Source of the DNA: Elusimicrobiales bacterium
Lineage (GTDB): Bacteria > Elusimicrobiota > Elusimicrobia > Elusimicrobiales > UBA9959
Assembly (NCBI GenBank): GCA_024681855.1
Contig: JAILAB010000009.1
Span: 1 to 34,992 of the forward strand
Reading direction: 5' to 3'
Length of the DNA: 34,992 nucleotides
Shown: positions 1 through 7,069 of the stretch, one piece after another
Position numbering within the stretch: position 1 is the first letter of the stretch
Layout of the letters: every line of letters begins with the position of its first letter
Notes under the pieces: model-generated
Told to the model about the DNA's origin: nothing
The model's input: the letters and a program-made list of their open reading frames with translations, nothing else
Databases searched by the model: none
Program-made: the position numbers and the translations under genes

Positions 1-4
1 AAAA

Positions 5-76
5 TCGGGGCACCCGGAATCGAACCGGGAACTCTTGCTCCCAAAGCAAGCGTGAGAACCATTTCACCATGCCCCG
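5..76 (-). tRNA. tRNA-Pro (anticodon TGG)
   Basis: Read on the minus strand this folds into a complete cloverleaf: 7-bp acceptor stem CGGGGCA/TGCCCCG, D stem GTGA/TCAC, anticodon stem CTTGC/GCAAG with loop TTTGGGA, and T arm CCCGG-TTCGATT-CCGGG. The loop places TGG at positions 34-36, giving proline. The discriminator base is A at position 5, and the next bases are not CCA, so the 3' CCA must be added after transcription. It lies downstream of tRNA-Glu in the same orientation, but a terminator separates the two. Confidence 0.97.
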
Positions 77-80
77 TCTT

Positions 81-115
81 AAAAAAAACCGGTTTCTTTT
101 AAGAAAACCGGTTTT
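81..115 (-). terminator. Intrinsic terminator between tRNA-Glu and tRNA-Pro
   Basis: On the minus strand the arm AAACCGGTTTTCTT pairs, with one bulged base, with AAGAAACCGGTTT across a very short loop, and a run of eight T follows. It begins directly after the CCA of tRNA-Glu. Some read-through is probably needed to express tRNA-Pro, since only a few bases separate the T-run from the Pro gene. The AT flanks also make the plus-strand reading hairpin-like. Confidence 0.75.
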
Positions 116-192
116 TGGCGCCCTCAATGGGATTCGAACCCATGATCTCCGCCTTGAAAGGGCGGCGTCCTAGGCCACTAGACGATGAGGGC
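116..192 (-). tRNA. tRNA-Glu (anticodon TTC), CCA encoded
   Basis: The minus strand folds with acceptor stem GCCCTCA/TGAGGGC, anticodon stem CCGCC/GGCGG with loop CTTTCAA (anticodon TTC, glutamate), and T arm ending in GGGTTCGAATCCC. The discriminator is G and CCA follows immediately in the DNA (forward bases 118-116), unlike the Pro and Leu tRNA genes in this window. A promoter with near-consensus boxes lies about 55 bp upstream. Confidence 0.97.
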
Positions 193-227
193 AGCGGACT
201 TTTACATCTTAAAACAAAAAAAAGTAT

Positions 228-257
228 TTGCATACATTTTTTTGCTATAGTTATATT
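228..257 (+). promoter_or_regulatory. Weak candidate promoter for the envelope gene run
   Basis: TTGCAT (228-233), an 18-bp spacer, and TATATT (252-257) face the 315-3468 genes. It overlaps the opposing tRNA promoter. The match is modest and the sequence is AT-rich, so chance is a real possibility. No better plus-strand candidate was seen before position 419. Confidence 0.25.
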
Positions 258-284
258 GTATTAAGAATTGAGACGAATTGTCAA
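255..284 (-). promoter_or_regulatory. sigma70-type promoter of the tRNA-Glu/tRNA-Pro unit
   Basis: On the minus strand a perfect -35 box TTGACA (279-284) is separated by 18 bp from a -10 box TACAAT (255-260). Transcription would start near 247, about 55 bp before tRNA-Glu. A second possible -10, TATAAC, overlaps at 250-255. The perfect -35 box and its position make this the best promoter in the window. Confidence 0.7.
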
Positions 285-314
285 CTGTTTTAACTGAGAT
301 GGCAGTCTTATGCA

Positions 315-422
315 ATGCTTAATATTATGGAAAAACAAATTAAAGGAACTGGCAGCGCTGCGGAAAATAGTGCGCAGGCTAGTAATGAAATGAGCAATAT
401 TGCGACAATTATAAAAATATGA
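315..422 (+). CDS. Possible leader peptide, 35 aa
   Basis: An open frame runs from ATG 315 (alternative ATG 327) to TGA 420-422, and its stop overlaps the ATG of the next gene in an ATGA arrangement, the pattern used by the real coupled genes in this window. There is only a weak purine stretch upstream of 315 and no clear Shine-Dalgarno before 327 or 419. The peptide is rich in A, S, N and E and its middle (TGSAAENSAQASNEMS) vaguely resembles chemoreceptor signalling helices, but it is too short for an assignment. It may be a translational coupler for the next gene, a decayed gene end, or chance. Confidence 0.2.
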   Translation: MLNIMEKQIKGTGSAAENSAQASNEMSNIATIIKI

Positions 423-1300
423 GCAGATTCTTGTTTAAGCCAAATATAGGTTTAATGTTTAAAGGCACAGTATTTATTATTATGTTGCTCTGCCTTGTTT
501 ACGCAGCTAAAGACAAAATAGCTGCTTTGGCTGTGAGCATGGTTGGAGATTCAATGTACGGCCGTTCATATTCATCTCCAAATTCTCAAACCGGACTGAT
601 GCTGGAGAATATGTTTCGCCCTAAGGAGGCAGACACTTCTGATACTCCTGAAAATAGGGCAATCGGCAAAAGCGCTGATGCTTCTGAGCTTTTCCCTACG
701 GAAAAGCCGCAAGGCAGCAGCATTGGATTTGTTACAATGCCGGAAATGGAAAAGGACTTACCTCAGGAACAGAACAATAATCCTTCTGCCGTAATAGATG
801 CGCAAAAACCTGAAAACCCTGCAGCTGTAATAAAGCAAATGAATGATTTAATGGCTTCGCCTGTTTATCAGGCCTATATGATGGAAATTTCTGAAGCGAT
901 AAAACAGGACACGGGCACTGATATAAGTAAAAATCCCATGGCTGCTTTTAAAGCAGTAAGTAAATCTCCAAGGGCAAAGGCTGTAGCTGAAAAATACAGG
1001 AATAATCCTGAGTTTATGAAAATTGTTGCTCAGCTGAGCGGAATGTATGGGACTGGCAAATCTTCTTCCGTGCGCCAGCTGCCAAAATCTTTCAGCTTGC
1101 AGGTTTCTTCTGGAAGTTCAGCAGGCCAGTCTGCATCTGGAGACGATGATTCTAAATATGTGCAGCCGGCTGGAAATGGCATCTTAGGCGCTTCGTCTCA
1201 AGGCAGTCCCGCAAAGGTTGTGTCCGTGCCAAAAAGCGCATTTAGCACCCGCGGCGCTTCTGCCGCAAATTCTTCCGCCGGAATGCCTTTTGAGGATTAG
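419..1300 (+). CDS. Unknown membrane-anchored protein, 293 aa
   Basis: I do not recognise this protein. A short basic N-terminus is followed by one hydrophobic segment at about residues 14-31, then a long hydrophilic region. This suggests a single-pass anchor or uncleaved signal with the remainder outside the inner membrane. Residues 125-225 are predicted helical by eye (repeated NP, AVIKQMNDLM, KAVAEKYRNNPEF), and the C-terminal 70 residues are a low-complexity S/G/A/Q tail. The start is uncertain: ATG 419 has no clear Shine-Dalgarno, and Met13 (ATG 455) is an alternative that would still keep the hydrophobic segment. It is followed by an M23 peptidase, a bactofilin and a PpiD-like protein on the same strand, so an envelope role is inferred from position only. 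Confidence 0.75.
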   Translation: MSRFLFKPNIGLMFKGTVFIIMLLCLVYAAKDKIAALAVSMVGDSMYGRSYSSPNSQTGLMLENMFRPKEADTSDTPENRAIGKSADASELFPTEKPQGSSIGFVTMPEMEKDLPQEQNNNPSAVIDAQKPENPAAVIKQMNDLMASPVYQAYMMEISEAIKQDTGTDISKNPMAAFKAVSKSPRAKAVAEKYRNNPEFMKIVAQLSGMYGTGKSSSVRQLPKSFSLQVSSGSSAGQSASGDDDSKYVQPAGNGILGASSQGSPAKVVSVPKSAFSTRGASAANSSAGMPFED

Positions 1301-1363
1301 TTTTGTACAGGAATTTATGTATAATATAATAACAGAATTGTCTTTTCTGCTGATATTACTGTT

Positions 1364-2356
1364 ATGATAATAAATAACTTTGGCCGGATAGTTAAGTTTT
1401 TTAAAGACATCGTGAAGCCTGTGAGCGTATATATAATACCTCACAATGGCATGAATTCAATGCGTGTCAATCCTCCCATGTTTCTTCTTATTTTGGGAGG
1501 GTTCATTTGGACTGCCATAACAGTTTGGGCTGGCGTTGTGGCGGCCAGGCATTTGGACTATTATATAACCAAGCAGGATAATGCGGAGCTCAGGAAAAAA
1601 ATGGAAAAAATTTCCAGAGACATAGAAGACGGCATGAATTATCTTGCAATGACAAAAAAAACAGATAAGCAGATTCGCCAGGTTTTGGGCTTGAGGGATG
1701 ATCCTTCATCTGGATTTGAGGAAGGAGTAGGCGGTCCTAGCCCGCGCGACATGGAGAATTTCCGGAATCAGATTTCGGCCCATGCGGCGGAGATAAGGGA
1801 AGCAGAGCTTTCTGAAGCCATGAAGTCAGTTACCAGGGAATCTAAGCGCAGGCTTTCCAGCTTTGGCGAAATAACTATTTATCTTACAGACAGGCACAAT
1901 AGCACAAGGGCAACGCCGCGAGGCTGGCCGGCTCAGGGCAGGGTAACCTCTCCTTTCGGATACAGAGTGCATCCCCTCGGCCTTACCAGCTACAGGCATT
2001 CAGGCGTTGACATAGCCAATTCAGCCGGCACGCCTATAGTTGCCACTGCGGATGGCGTGGTGCGTTATGCCAAATGGGCGCAAGGATATGGTTTCTGCGT
2101 TCTCATAGATCATGGTTTTGGATATTCAACTCTTTATGGCCATTTGAGCCAGATACTGGTTAAGCCTGGCCGCAGGGTGCGTCGCGGCGAGGAAGTTGCC
2201 AAAATGGGCACTACAGGCACTTCAACGGGCAGCCATGTTCACTATGAAGTATGGGTTGGAGGCATTCCCCGCAATCCTATGCCTTATGTGAAAAACAATA
2301 TGAGCGAGGATTCCAATTTTTCCGATCTGTACGACGGAATATTTTCAGTTCTTTAA
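1364..2356 (+). CDS. M23 (LytM) family peptidoglycan endopeptidase
   Basis: The protein is predicted to be an inner-membrane-anchored zinc metallopeptidase that cuts peptidoglycan cross-bridges in the periplasm. It has a cytoplasmic N-terminus, one transmembrane segment (about 38-61), a coiled-coil-like helical stalk (about 70-165) and a C-terminal M23 domain (about 187-310). The metal and catalytic residues of the family are visible: H212 and D216 in RHSGVD, H260 in LYGH, and H291/H293 in SHVHYE, so it should be active. ATG 1364 is kept because the juxtamembrane motif VYIIPHNG resembles the N-termini of other bacterial M23 proteins, although no strong Shine-Dalgarno is present. A bactofilin gene follows after 14 bp. 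M23-bactofilin pairs are known to act in cell-shape control, as with CcmA and Csd proteins of Helicobacter. Confidence 0.9.
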   Translation: MIINNFGRIVKFFKDIVKPVSVYIIPHNGMNSMRVNPPMFLLILGGFIWTAITVWAGVVAARHLDYYITKQDNAELRKKMEKISRDIEDGMNYLAMTKKTDKQIRQVLGLRDDPSSGFEEGVGGPSPRDMENFRNQISAHAAEIREAELSEAMKSVTRESKRRLSSFGEITIYLTDRHNSTRATPRGWPAQGRVTSPFGYRVHPLGLTSYRHSGVDIANSAGTPIVATADGVVRYAKWAQGYGFCVLIDHGFGYSTLYGHLSQILVKPGRRVRRGEEVAKMGTTGTSTGSHVHYEVWVGGIPRNPMPYVKNNMSEDSNFSDLYDGIFSVL

Positions 2357-2370
2357 TTCGGAGTTAAGAT

Positions 2371-2763
2371 ATGTCTAAGGCATTATTTGAAACAAAAAAC
2401 AATGACACAATAGTAGGAAATGAGGCCTTCTTTGAGGGCACTCTTACCACAAAAGGCTCAGTCCTGGTTGACGGACAGGTTAAAGGCTCTGTCTTTGAGG
2501 CAAAAACAGTTTCAGTAGGCAAAAACGGCAAGATTACTGGCGATATAAACTGCGAAGCCTGTTGTATCAGCGGAATAGTGGCAGGAAATGTTACTGCCAT
2601 AGAAAGCGTGGAACTGCTTGCCGGCGGCAGGGTTGATGGAGATATAAAAACCAAGAGAATGCTCATGGAAGAGGGAGCTCTTTTTAATGGCCGCTGCGAA
2701 ATGAATTCAAATTTTGCGCATACGGAAAAATCAGCGCTGGCTGCGACAGAGGCAATAAAATAA
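2371..2763 (+). CDS. Bactofilin (polymer-forming cytoskeletal protein)
   Basis: At 130 residues this is the usual bactofilin size. The core, about residues 14-112, is a chain of short hydrophobic-glycine turns (VLVDGQVKGSV, GKITGDI, GIVAGNV, GRVDGDI) typical of the right-handed beta-helix of the family. Bactofilins polymerise without nucleotide, commonly at the inner membrane, and recruit peptidoglycan enzymes. The short, polar N-terminal tail and the roughly 18-residue C-terminal tail are also usual. A GGAG Shine-Dalgarno precedes the ATG by about 9 bases. The gene sits 14 bp after the M23 peptidase and 3 bp before the next gene, so the three are almost certainly co-transcribed. Confidence 0.93.
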   Translation: MSKALFETKNNDTIVGNEAFFEGTLTTKGSVLVDGQVKGSVFEAKTVSVGKNGKITGDINCEACCISGIVAGNVTAIESVELLAGGRVDGDIKTKRMLMEEGALFNGRCEMNSNFAHTEKSALAATEAIK

Positions 2764-2766
2764 ATT

Positions 2767-3468
2767 ATGATCGGATTTCTTTCAAGACATCGCAAACCTA
2801 TTTTTATCGGCACGGTAGTCGCATTCCTTTTAGGAATTTTCGTCTTCTTTGGCCTTGGCTCAAGCTCGTCCTATGGTTCTGTAGGCGAAGTAAGAGGCCA
2901 GAAACTTTCTGACAAAATTTTTACTCTGCAAGTTAATAAAATGACTTCACAGTTACGCGATTCCGGCGTGGAAATAAATTCCATGATTAGGAAAGGCGTT
3001 TATCAGCAGGTTTTCCAGTCTATGGTTGTGGATGAGCTTTTTTATCAGGAGGCTCAGAAAGCAGGTCTTGTCGTTACTGATTTTGAGGTGGCGGCTGAAA
3101 TACAAAACACTCCGGCTTTTCTTGATGAAGGGAGATTTAGTCCCCGCGCTTATGTGCAGACAATTTCTTCCGAATTTGGCATGAGCCCGCATGAATATGA
3201 GTCATGGAGAAAATATCAGCGTCTTGTAGCCAAATATCGCGAATACCTTATGACTAATGTAAAGGTTACGCCTGATGAGATAGGCGCCTTGCTGAAAGCT
3301 GCTGGCATTAAGGCAGATGATAAGAAAGCCGGCAGTTTCATGACAGAGATCGTAAGGACAAAATATACGGCTATTGCTAATTATATGCTTACTCAGCTTG
3401 TAAAAGGCGATGAGGTAAAAAGCTATGTTGAAAAACGCTTCCGCCTTAGCGAAGCTGGCGAAGAGTGA
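2767..3468 (+). CDS. PpiD/SurA N-terminal-like membrane chaperone without a PPIase domain
   Basis: A short cytoplasmic start (FLSRHRKPIF) precedes one transmembrane segment (about 12-31) and then a periplasmic helical region whose pattern fits the SurA_N/PpiD chaperone module: GEVRGQKLSDKIF, VYQQVFQSMVVDELFYQEAQKAG, and the FDEGRFS-type turn seen here as LDEGRFSPRAY. PpiD and SurA proteins bind unfolded outer-membrane or periplasmic proteins. At 233 residues it lacks the parvulin domain, so foldase activity is not expected; a holdase or scaffold role is inferred. It starts 3 bp after the bactofilin stop without a clear Shine-Dalgarno, which suggests translational coupling. The gene ends just before a strong terminator. 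Confidence 0.8.
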   Translation: MIGFLSRHRKPIFIGTVVAFLLGIFVFFGLGSSSSYGSVGEVRGQKLSDKIFTLQVNKMTSQLRDSGVEINSMIRKGVYQQVFQSMVVDELFYQEAQKAGLVVTDFEVAAEIQNTPAFLDEGRFSPRAYVQTISSEFGMSPHEYESWRKYQRLVAKYREYLMTNVKVTPDEIGALLKAAGIKADDKKAGSFMTEIVRTKYTAIANYMLTQLVKGDEVKSYVEKRFRLSEAGEE

Positions 3469-3494
3469 GAGGCCTTGCCTTTAACTTATCATTG

Positions 3495-3530
3495 AAAATC
3501 CCCTGCCTGCTGCGGGGGATTTTATTTTTA
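3495..3530 (+). terminator. Intrinsic terminator after the envelope gene run
   Basis: AAAATCCCC (3495-3503) pairs with GGGGATTTT (3515-3523) across an 11-base loop, followed by a T-rich tract (TTATTTTT) to about 3530. It lies 26 bp after the PpiD-like gene. The next gene starts only about 20 bp further on, so a separate downstream promoter barely fits. Confidence 0.85.
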
Positions 3531-3550
3531 AACCTCGTTTATGCAACTTT

Positions 3551-4288
3551 ATGATAAATATCAGCAATCTTACCAAGACATTCGGTGATTTTAAGGCCGT
3601 AGATGGCCTGAGCCTTCATATAAAGCCCGGAGAGATTTTCGGTTTTCTTGGCCCGAACGGTGCTGGAAAGACTACAACCGTCAAAATTCTTTCAGGCATA
3701 ATGCGCCCTTCTTCAGGCAGCGTGTCAATAGCCGGCTTTGATGTGGATAAGCAGCCTGAAGACGCAAAGAGAAATCTGGCCTATATACCGGATGAGCCTT
3801 TTGTTTACCCCAAGCTCACTGCCTGGGAGTTTCTTCGCTTTATAGGCGATATTTACCGTGTCCCGGAGACAGAACAGAAAAAACGCATCCCTGAGCTTTT
3901 TGATATGTTTGACCTTACAGACGTTTCAGACGGCCTGCTTGAGGGGTATTCACATGGAATGAGGCAGAAGCTGCTTATAGCCAGTGTGCTTTTGCGCAAG
4001 CCTAAGGCTATCCTTTTTGATGAGCCTACGGTGGGCCTTGACCCTAAGAGCATAAGGCGTTTTAAGAATCTTCTTGGTGAGATGGCAAAAGGCGGAGCAG
4101 CAGTGTTTATGTGCACGCATATCTTGGATATGGCCGAAAAGCTTTGCTCTGAGGTAGGCATAATCTTTGAAGGGAAGCTGATTGCCAGGGGAACAGTTCA
4201 AGATGTTAAGGCGGCTGCTCATTCAGGCTCTGATTCATCTCTGGAGGATGTTTTTCTGAAGCTTACGGAAAAACAAAGCCATGATTAA
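3551..4288 (+). CDS. ABC transporter ATP-binding subunit
   Basis: This is a 245-residue ATPase that would energise the exporter permease encoded next. Walker A GPNGAGKT is at residues 34-41, the signature motif is the divergent YSHGMRQK at 133-140, Walker B AILFDEP is at 153-159, the D-loop GLDP is at 162-165 and the switch histidine is H190. The Q-loop position reads YIPDEPF, as is common in ABC-2-type drug or natural-product exporters. All catalytic residues are present. No Shine-Dalgarno precedes ATG 3551. The gene overlaps the permease gene by 8 bp, which indicates coupled translation. The transported substrate cannot be told from sequence. Confidence 0.92.
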   Translation: MINISNLTKTFGDFKAVDGLSLHIKPGEIFGFLGPNGAGKTTTVKILSGIMRPSSGSVSIAGFDVDKQPEDAKRNLAYIPDEPFVYPKLTAWEFLRFIGDIYRVPETEQKKRIPELFDMFDLTDVSDGLLEGYSHGMRQKLLIASVLLRKPKAILFDEPTVGLDPKSIRRFKNLLGEMAKGGAAVFMCTHILDMAEKLCSEVGIIFEGKLIARGTVQDVKAAAHSGSDSSLEDVFLKLTEKQSHD

Positions 4289-5948
4289 GCTGTTAATTCT
4301 TAATAAACTGCGCTGCGCATACAATGACATGAATTCGGTGCGCGGCTGGGAACTGGTAAAAAGCGCAGCTTTGGGTTTCGCAGGGCTATGCCTTCTAATA
4401 GTAATGTATTTTGGCTTTCACAAGGTTCTTAAATATCTGGAAGAAGTTCAGCTGATAGGCCCCATACTTTCCTGGAAGCTTACAGGAATGCTGCTGCTGA
4501 TGATGTTCGCAATGATTATTGTTTCATCAATAATCATTTCCATGACTACGCTGTATTATTCTTTTGACCTTAAATTTCTTTTCTCATGTCCGCTTTCCAG
4601 GAGAACTGTATTTATGGATAAGGCGGCAGACACAGTTATTTTTTCATCCTGGACTTTAGTTGTGGCTGTGCTTCCTTTTGTGATTGCCTTGCAGCAGGTA
4701 AAAGGATTAAGCTTAGGCTTTACCGCATCATATCTTTTTCTGATGATTCCTTTTGTGATGCTTGCTGCTGCGGCAGGCATTTTTTTCAGCCTGCTTGTAA
4801 TGTATGCCTTTCCTTCTTCGCGCACGAGAGACATAACATGGGTTCTGGGCAGCCTTTCGGTAGCCTTTGTATATGTTATGTTCCGTTTTGCTGAGCCTGA
4901 AAAACTGCTTCACCCCGATTCAATGCAGGTTATAGCCCAATATATACAATATTTGCAGGCCCCTACGGCTCCATATTTCCCGTCTTGGTGGGTTACCAAG
5001 GCTATGATAGCTTTTTCAGCTGGGAAATGGGCAGTTTTTGCCGGCTATTCAGGCCTGCTGATAGCCTGTTCCGCTATTGTTTATTGCTTTATGGCCTGGG
5101 TATGCGATTTTTTCTATATGCGAGGCTTTAATGGCGCTCAAGGATCTCCCAGATTTAAGGGCGGAAGGGGAAAATTCCTGGAGCAGAAATTAATCTCATT
5201 TTTCCCCGGACTGGCAGCTCAGCTTTCGCTGTATTGGAAAGACAGGCTTATGGTGCTAAGGGATGCGAAATACTGGTCGCAGATAATACTCATACTTGCT
5301 CTTGTTTCGGTATATCTGTTTAGCATAAAGCAGCTGCCGCTGGATACTCCAAGCGTTAAGAATTTTATCTGTTTTCTGAACATAACTTCCGCCGGATTTG
5401 TTGTGGCTGCAATAGGCTTGCGCTTTACCTTCCCGGCAATAAGCATGGAGGGAAAATGCTGGCATTTAATGCGCAGCCTGCCGGTAAAAATTGAAGCAAT
5501 AATGCTTGAAAAGCTTCTGGTGGCATTGCCTTCGGCAATGCTTATCGGCGTAGTGCTAATAGTGCTGTCAAACCATATACTTGAAGCGGACATATTTGTT
5601 TCTGTTCTTTCCACGGTTTCAATACTGTTCATAACAATAGGCGTTACGGCTATGGGTATAGGCTTTGGCGCTATTTTCCCTGATTTTAATGTGGAGAATA
5701 TTCATAAGCTGGAATCTTCCTATGGCGGATTTTTTTATATGGTCGCCTCCATGGCTTATCTGGGCCTTATAGTCGGCATAGAGGCTTGGCCTGTTCATGT
5801 TCATTATCTTGGCGGATTCGCCGGGCCCATGACCCGCTGGCGATTGTTTGGAATAACAAGCTGCACAATAGGTTTTTTGCTGGTAAATTTCCTAGCAGTA
5901 TGGATCCCATGGAAAATAGGCCTTAAAAATCTTCAAATGCGAGAATGA
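4281..5948 (+). CDS. ABC transporter permease (putative ABC-2-type exporter)
   Basis: This 555-residue polytopic protein has about 10-12 hydrophobic segments, including ones near residues 30-48, 68-95, 118-170, 190-205 and 245-275, and a second half-set from about 350 to 545. A hydrophilic cytoplasmic loop (about 280-325, GGRGKFLEQKLISF) separates the two halves. Size and layout fit the large permeases paired with an ATPase of the preceding type. It overlaps the ATPase gene by 8 bp. Nothing in the sequence indicates the substrate; there is no fused nucleotide-binding or periplasmic domain. Confidence 0.85.
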   Translation: MIKLLILNKLRCAYNDMNSVRGWELVKSAALGFAGLCLLIVMYFGFHKVLKYLEEVQLIGPILSWKLTGMLLLMMFAMIIVSSIIISMTTLYYSFDLKFLFSCPLSRRTVFMDKAADTVIFSSWTLVVAVLPFVIALQQVKGLSLGFTASYLFLMIPFVMLAAAAGIFFSLLVMYAFPSSRTRDITWVLGSLSVAFVYVMFRFAEPEKLLHPDSMQVIAQYIQYLQAPTAPYFPSWWVTKAMIAFSAGKWAVFAGYSGLLIACSAIVYCFMAWVCDFFYMRGFNGAQGSPRFKGGRGKFLEQKLISFFPGLAAQLSLYWKDRLMVLRDAKYWSQIILILALVSVYLFSIKQLPLDTPSVKNFICFLNITSAGFVVAAIGLRFTFPAISMEGKCWHLMRSLPVKIEAIMLEKLLVALPSAMLIGVVLIVLSNHILEADIFVSVLSTVSILFITIGVTAMGIGFGAIFPDFNVENIHKLESSYGGFFYMVASMAYLGLIVGIEAWPVHVHYLGGFAGPMTRWRLFGITSCTIGFLLVNFLAVWIPWKIGLKNLQMRE

Positions 5949-5951
5949 TTT

Positions 5952-5989
5952 TTGCCTAAATTGCATTTTTTTTGTAAAATAACTATGTT
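5952..5989 (+). promoter_or_regulatory. Promoter region of tRNA-Leu (two overlapping candidates)
   Basis: Two well-spaced candidates overlap: TTGCCT (5952-5957), 17 bp, TAAAAT (5975-5980); and TTGCAT (5961-5966), 17 bp, TATGTT (5984-5989). Either would start transcription about 35-45 bp before the tRNA. A perfect 8-bp inverted repeat, CAGAATTT/AAATTCTG with a 4-base loop (5995-6014), lies in the leader between promoter and tRNA and may form a leader hairpin. Confidence 0.5.
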
Positions 5990-6032
5990 ATCAGCAGAAT
6001 TTGCAAAAATTCTGTTCCAGCGTTGTAAAGAC

Positions 6033-6116
6033 GGGCAAGTGGCGGAACTGGTAGACGCACAGGTCTCAAAAACCTGCGGCCTTATGGCCATGAGGGTTCG
6101 ATTCCCTCTTTGCCCA
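6033..6116 (+). tRNA. tRNA-Leu (anticodon CAA)
   Basis: This is a class II tRNA of 84 nt. The acceptor stem GGGCAAG pairs with TTTGCCC (one G-T pair), anticodon stem CAGGT/ACCTG encloses loop CTCAAAA (CAA at 34-36, leucine), the long variable arm is GGCC-TTAT-GGCC, and the T arm is GAGGG-TTCGATT-CCCTC. The discriminator is A. CCA is not encoded. Confidence 0.97.
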
Positions 6117-6252
6117 GTTAGTCTCTCCTTTTTATATCCGATAATTGCTTTAGCATAAAAATTGCTTGGACTATTGCTGAGTCCTGATAATTTCTCTCAA
6201 TATCGTGTTCAGCTGAAAAAAAACAGTGTTTTATATTTATTTTAATTTATCG

Positions 6253-6300
6253 TATAATTATAAATAATATACTAGCGGAATCAGCATATTCCGCCTGGAG
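6253..6300 (+). promoter_or_regulatory. Candidate -10 box and RBS-adjacent hairpin of the CNB operon
   Basis: A perfect TATAAT (6253-6258) lacks a recognisable -35 box at normal spacing. Downstream, the perfect inverted repeat GCGGAAT-N6-ATTCCGC (6275-6294) directly abuts the Shine-Dalgarno of the first gene (CTGGAG 6295-6300, ATG at 6309). If transcription starts near 6265 the repeat forms a 5' leader hairpin ending one base before the ribosome binding site. As DNA it could instead be an operator for a dimeric repressor. Confidence 0.4.
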
Positions 6301-6308
6301 ATTCTGTT

Positions 6309-6572
6309 ATGAAAATTGTTCTGATGATTTGCGCTATTATAGCCACATTGGCTTTTACGGGGCTGATGATTCAGGCTATCATTACTCTTAGGCAGTTTAC
6401 TCATACCGGCAAGGCAGTGGAATATTTGGCTTTAAATGCTGACAGCAAGCTGGAAGCGTTGGACCCTGTGGTAACCAGCGTTAAAAATGTATCAAACATC
6501 GTTAATAATGCCTGGTTTAAGGGCGCTGCCGCTGTTTACGGTTTTGTGTCCCAGCTCAGCAGAAAAAAATGA
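6309..6572 (+). CDS. Small single-pass membrane protein, 87 aa
   Basis: An N-terminal hydrophobic segment (about residues 4-27) is followed by a short hydrophilic helix. The overall look, TM plus a helix with VVTSVKNVSNIVNN, resembles small DUF948-type proteins, but no family can be assigned with confidence. It has a clear GGAG Shine-Dalgarno 8 bases before ATG and is the first gene of a coupled operon: its TGA overlaps the next ATG (ATGA). The gene is probably real, with unknown function. Confidence 0.75.
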   Translation: MKIVLMICAIIATLAFTGLMIQAIITLRQFTHTGKAVEYLALNADSKLEALDPVVTSVKNVSNIVNNAWFKGAAAVYGFVSQLSRKK

Positions 6573-7069
6573 AATTTCCATTTTTCTTAAAGTATTTCAA
6601 GGATGAGGAAATAGAGAGAAAGATCTCTTTTCTCCATTCAACGAAACTTTTTGAGAAAATCCCTTTGCGCAGTATTATATATGTGCTGGATGCTCTTCAG
6701 GAGCGCTCTTATGTAAAAGGGGAAACAGTCTTTTCTGAAGGGGAGATAGGCCGGGCGCTTTTCATAGTTTCTTCAGGACGCATTGATCTTTTTAGAAATG
6801 CGCCTGACGGTTCAAAGAAGAAAATATCTTCAATAAGCCCTGGCGAATTTTTTGGAGAAATGGCATTATTGGAGGAACGCCCTAGGACTACAACGGCAAT
6901 TGCTGGCGAAGATTCTCATGTCTTTCTTCTGTTTAAGATAAAGCTTGAAGCTTTGCTTTATTCTAAGCCTTCCATAGGCGTTATTATTTCTACGCAGCTG
7001 GCTAAAATAATCTCTGCCAGGCTTCGCGAAATGCTGGATGACATTGAGCAAAAGGCGGGATTGAAATGA
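6569..7069 (+). CDS. Stand-alone cyclic-nucleotide-binding-domain protein
   Basis: This 166-residue protein is essentially one CNB (CAP/PKA-type) domain, about residues 20-145, with short helical ends. The phosphate-binding cassette is well preserved: FGEMAL at 95-100 followed by PRTTTA at 105-110, with the glutamate (E97) and arginine (R106) that contact ribose and phosphate in family members. It could therefore truly bind a cyclic nucleotide. There is no DNA-binding helix-turn-helix as in Crp and no fused enzyme or channel. It probably acts by protein contact, perhaps with the neighbouring membrane proteins. The gene overlaps its neighbours by ATGA at both ends. Confidence 0.88.
   Translation: MKFPFFLKYFKDEEIERKISFLHSTKLFEKIPLRSIIYVLDALQERSYVKGETVFSEGEIGRALFIVSSGRIDLFRNAPDGSKKKISSISPGEFFGEMALLEERPRTTTAIAGEDSHVFLLFKIKLEALLYSKPSIGVIISTQLAKIISARLREMLDDIEQKAGLK

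Noticed and set aside
315-422. Methyl-accepting chemotaxis protein remnant
   Set aside because: The A/S/N/E-rich stretch is only loosely similar, about 20 residues long, and no other receptor sequence is nearby.
1184-1444. 86-aa minus-strand ORF at the 419/1364 gene junction
   Set aside because: It lies antisense to the end of one gene and the start of the next, with a composition unlike a real protein.
2364-2813. 149-aa minus-strand ORF opposite the bactofilin gene
   Set aside because: It is antisense to a well-supported bactofilin with an intact family pattern and shows serine/proline-rich nonsense sequence.
5952-6158. Plus-strand ORF of 68 aa over tRNA-Leu
   Set aside because: It reads straight through the tRNA gene (the VAELVDA... 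translation typical of tRNA-Leu) and has no ribosome binding site.
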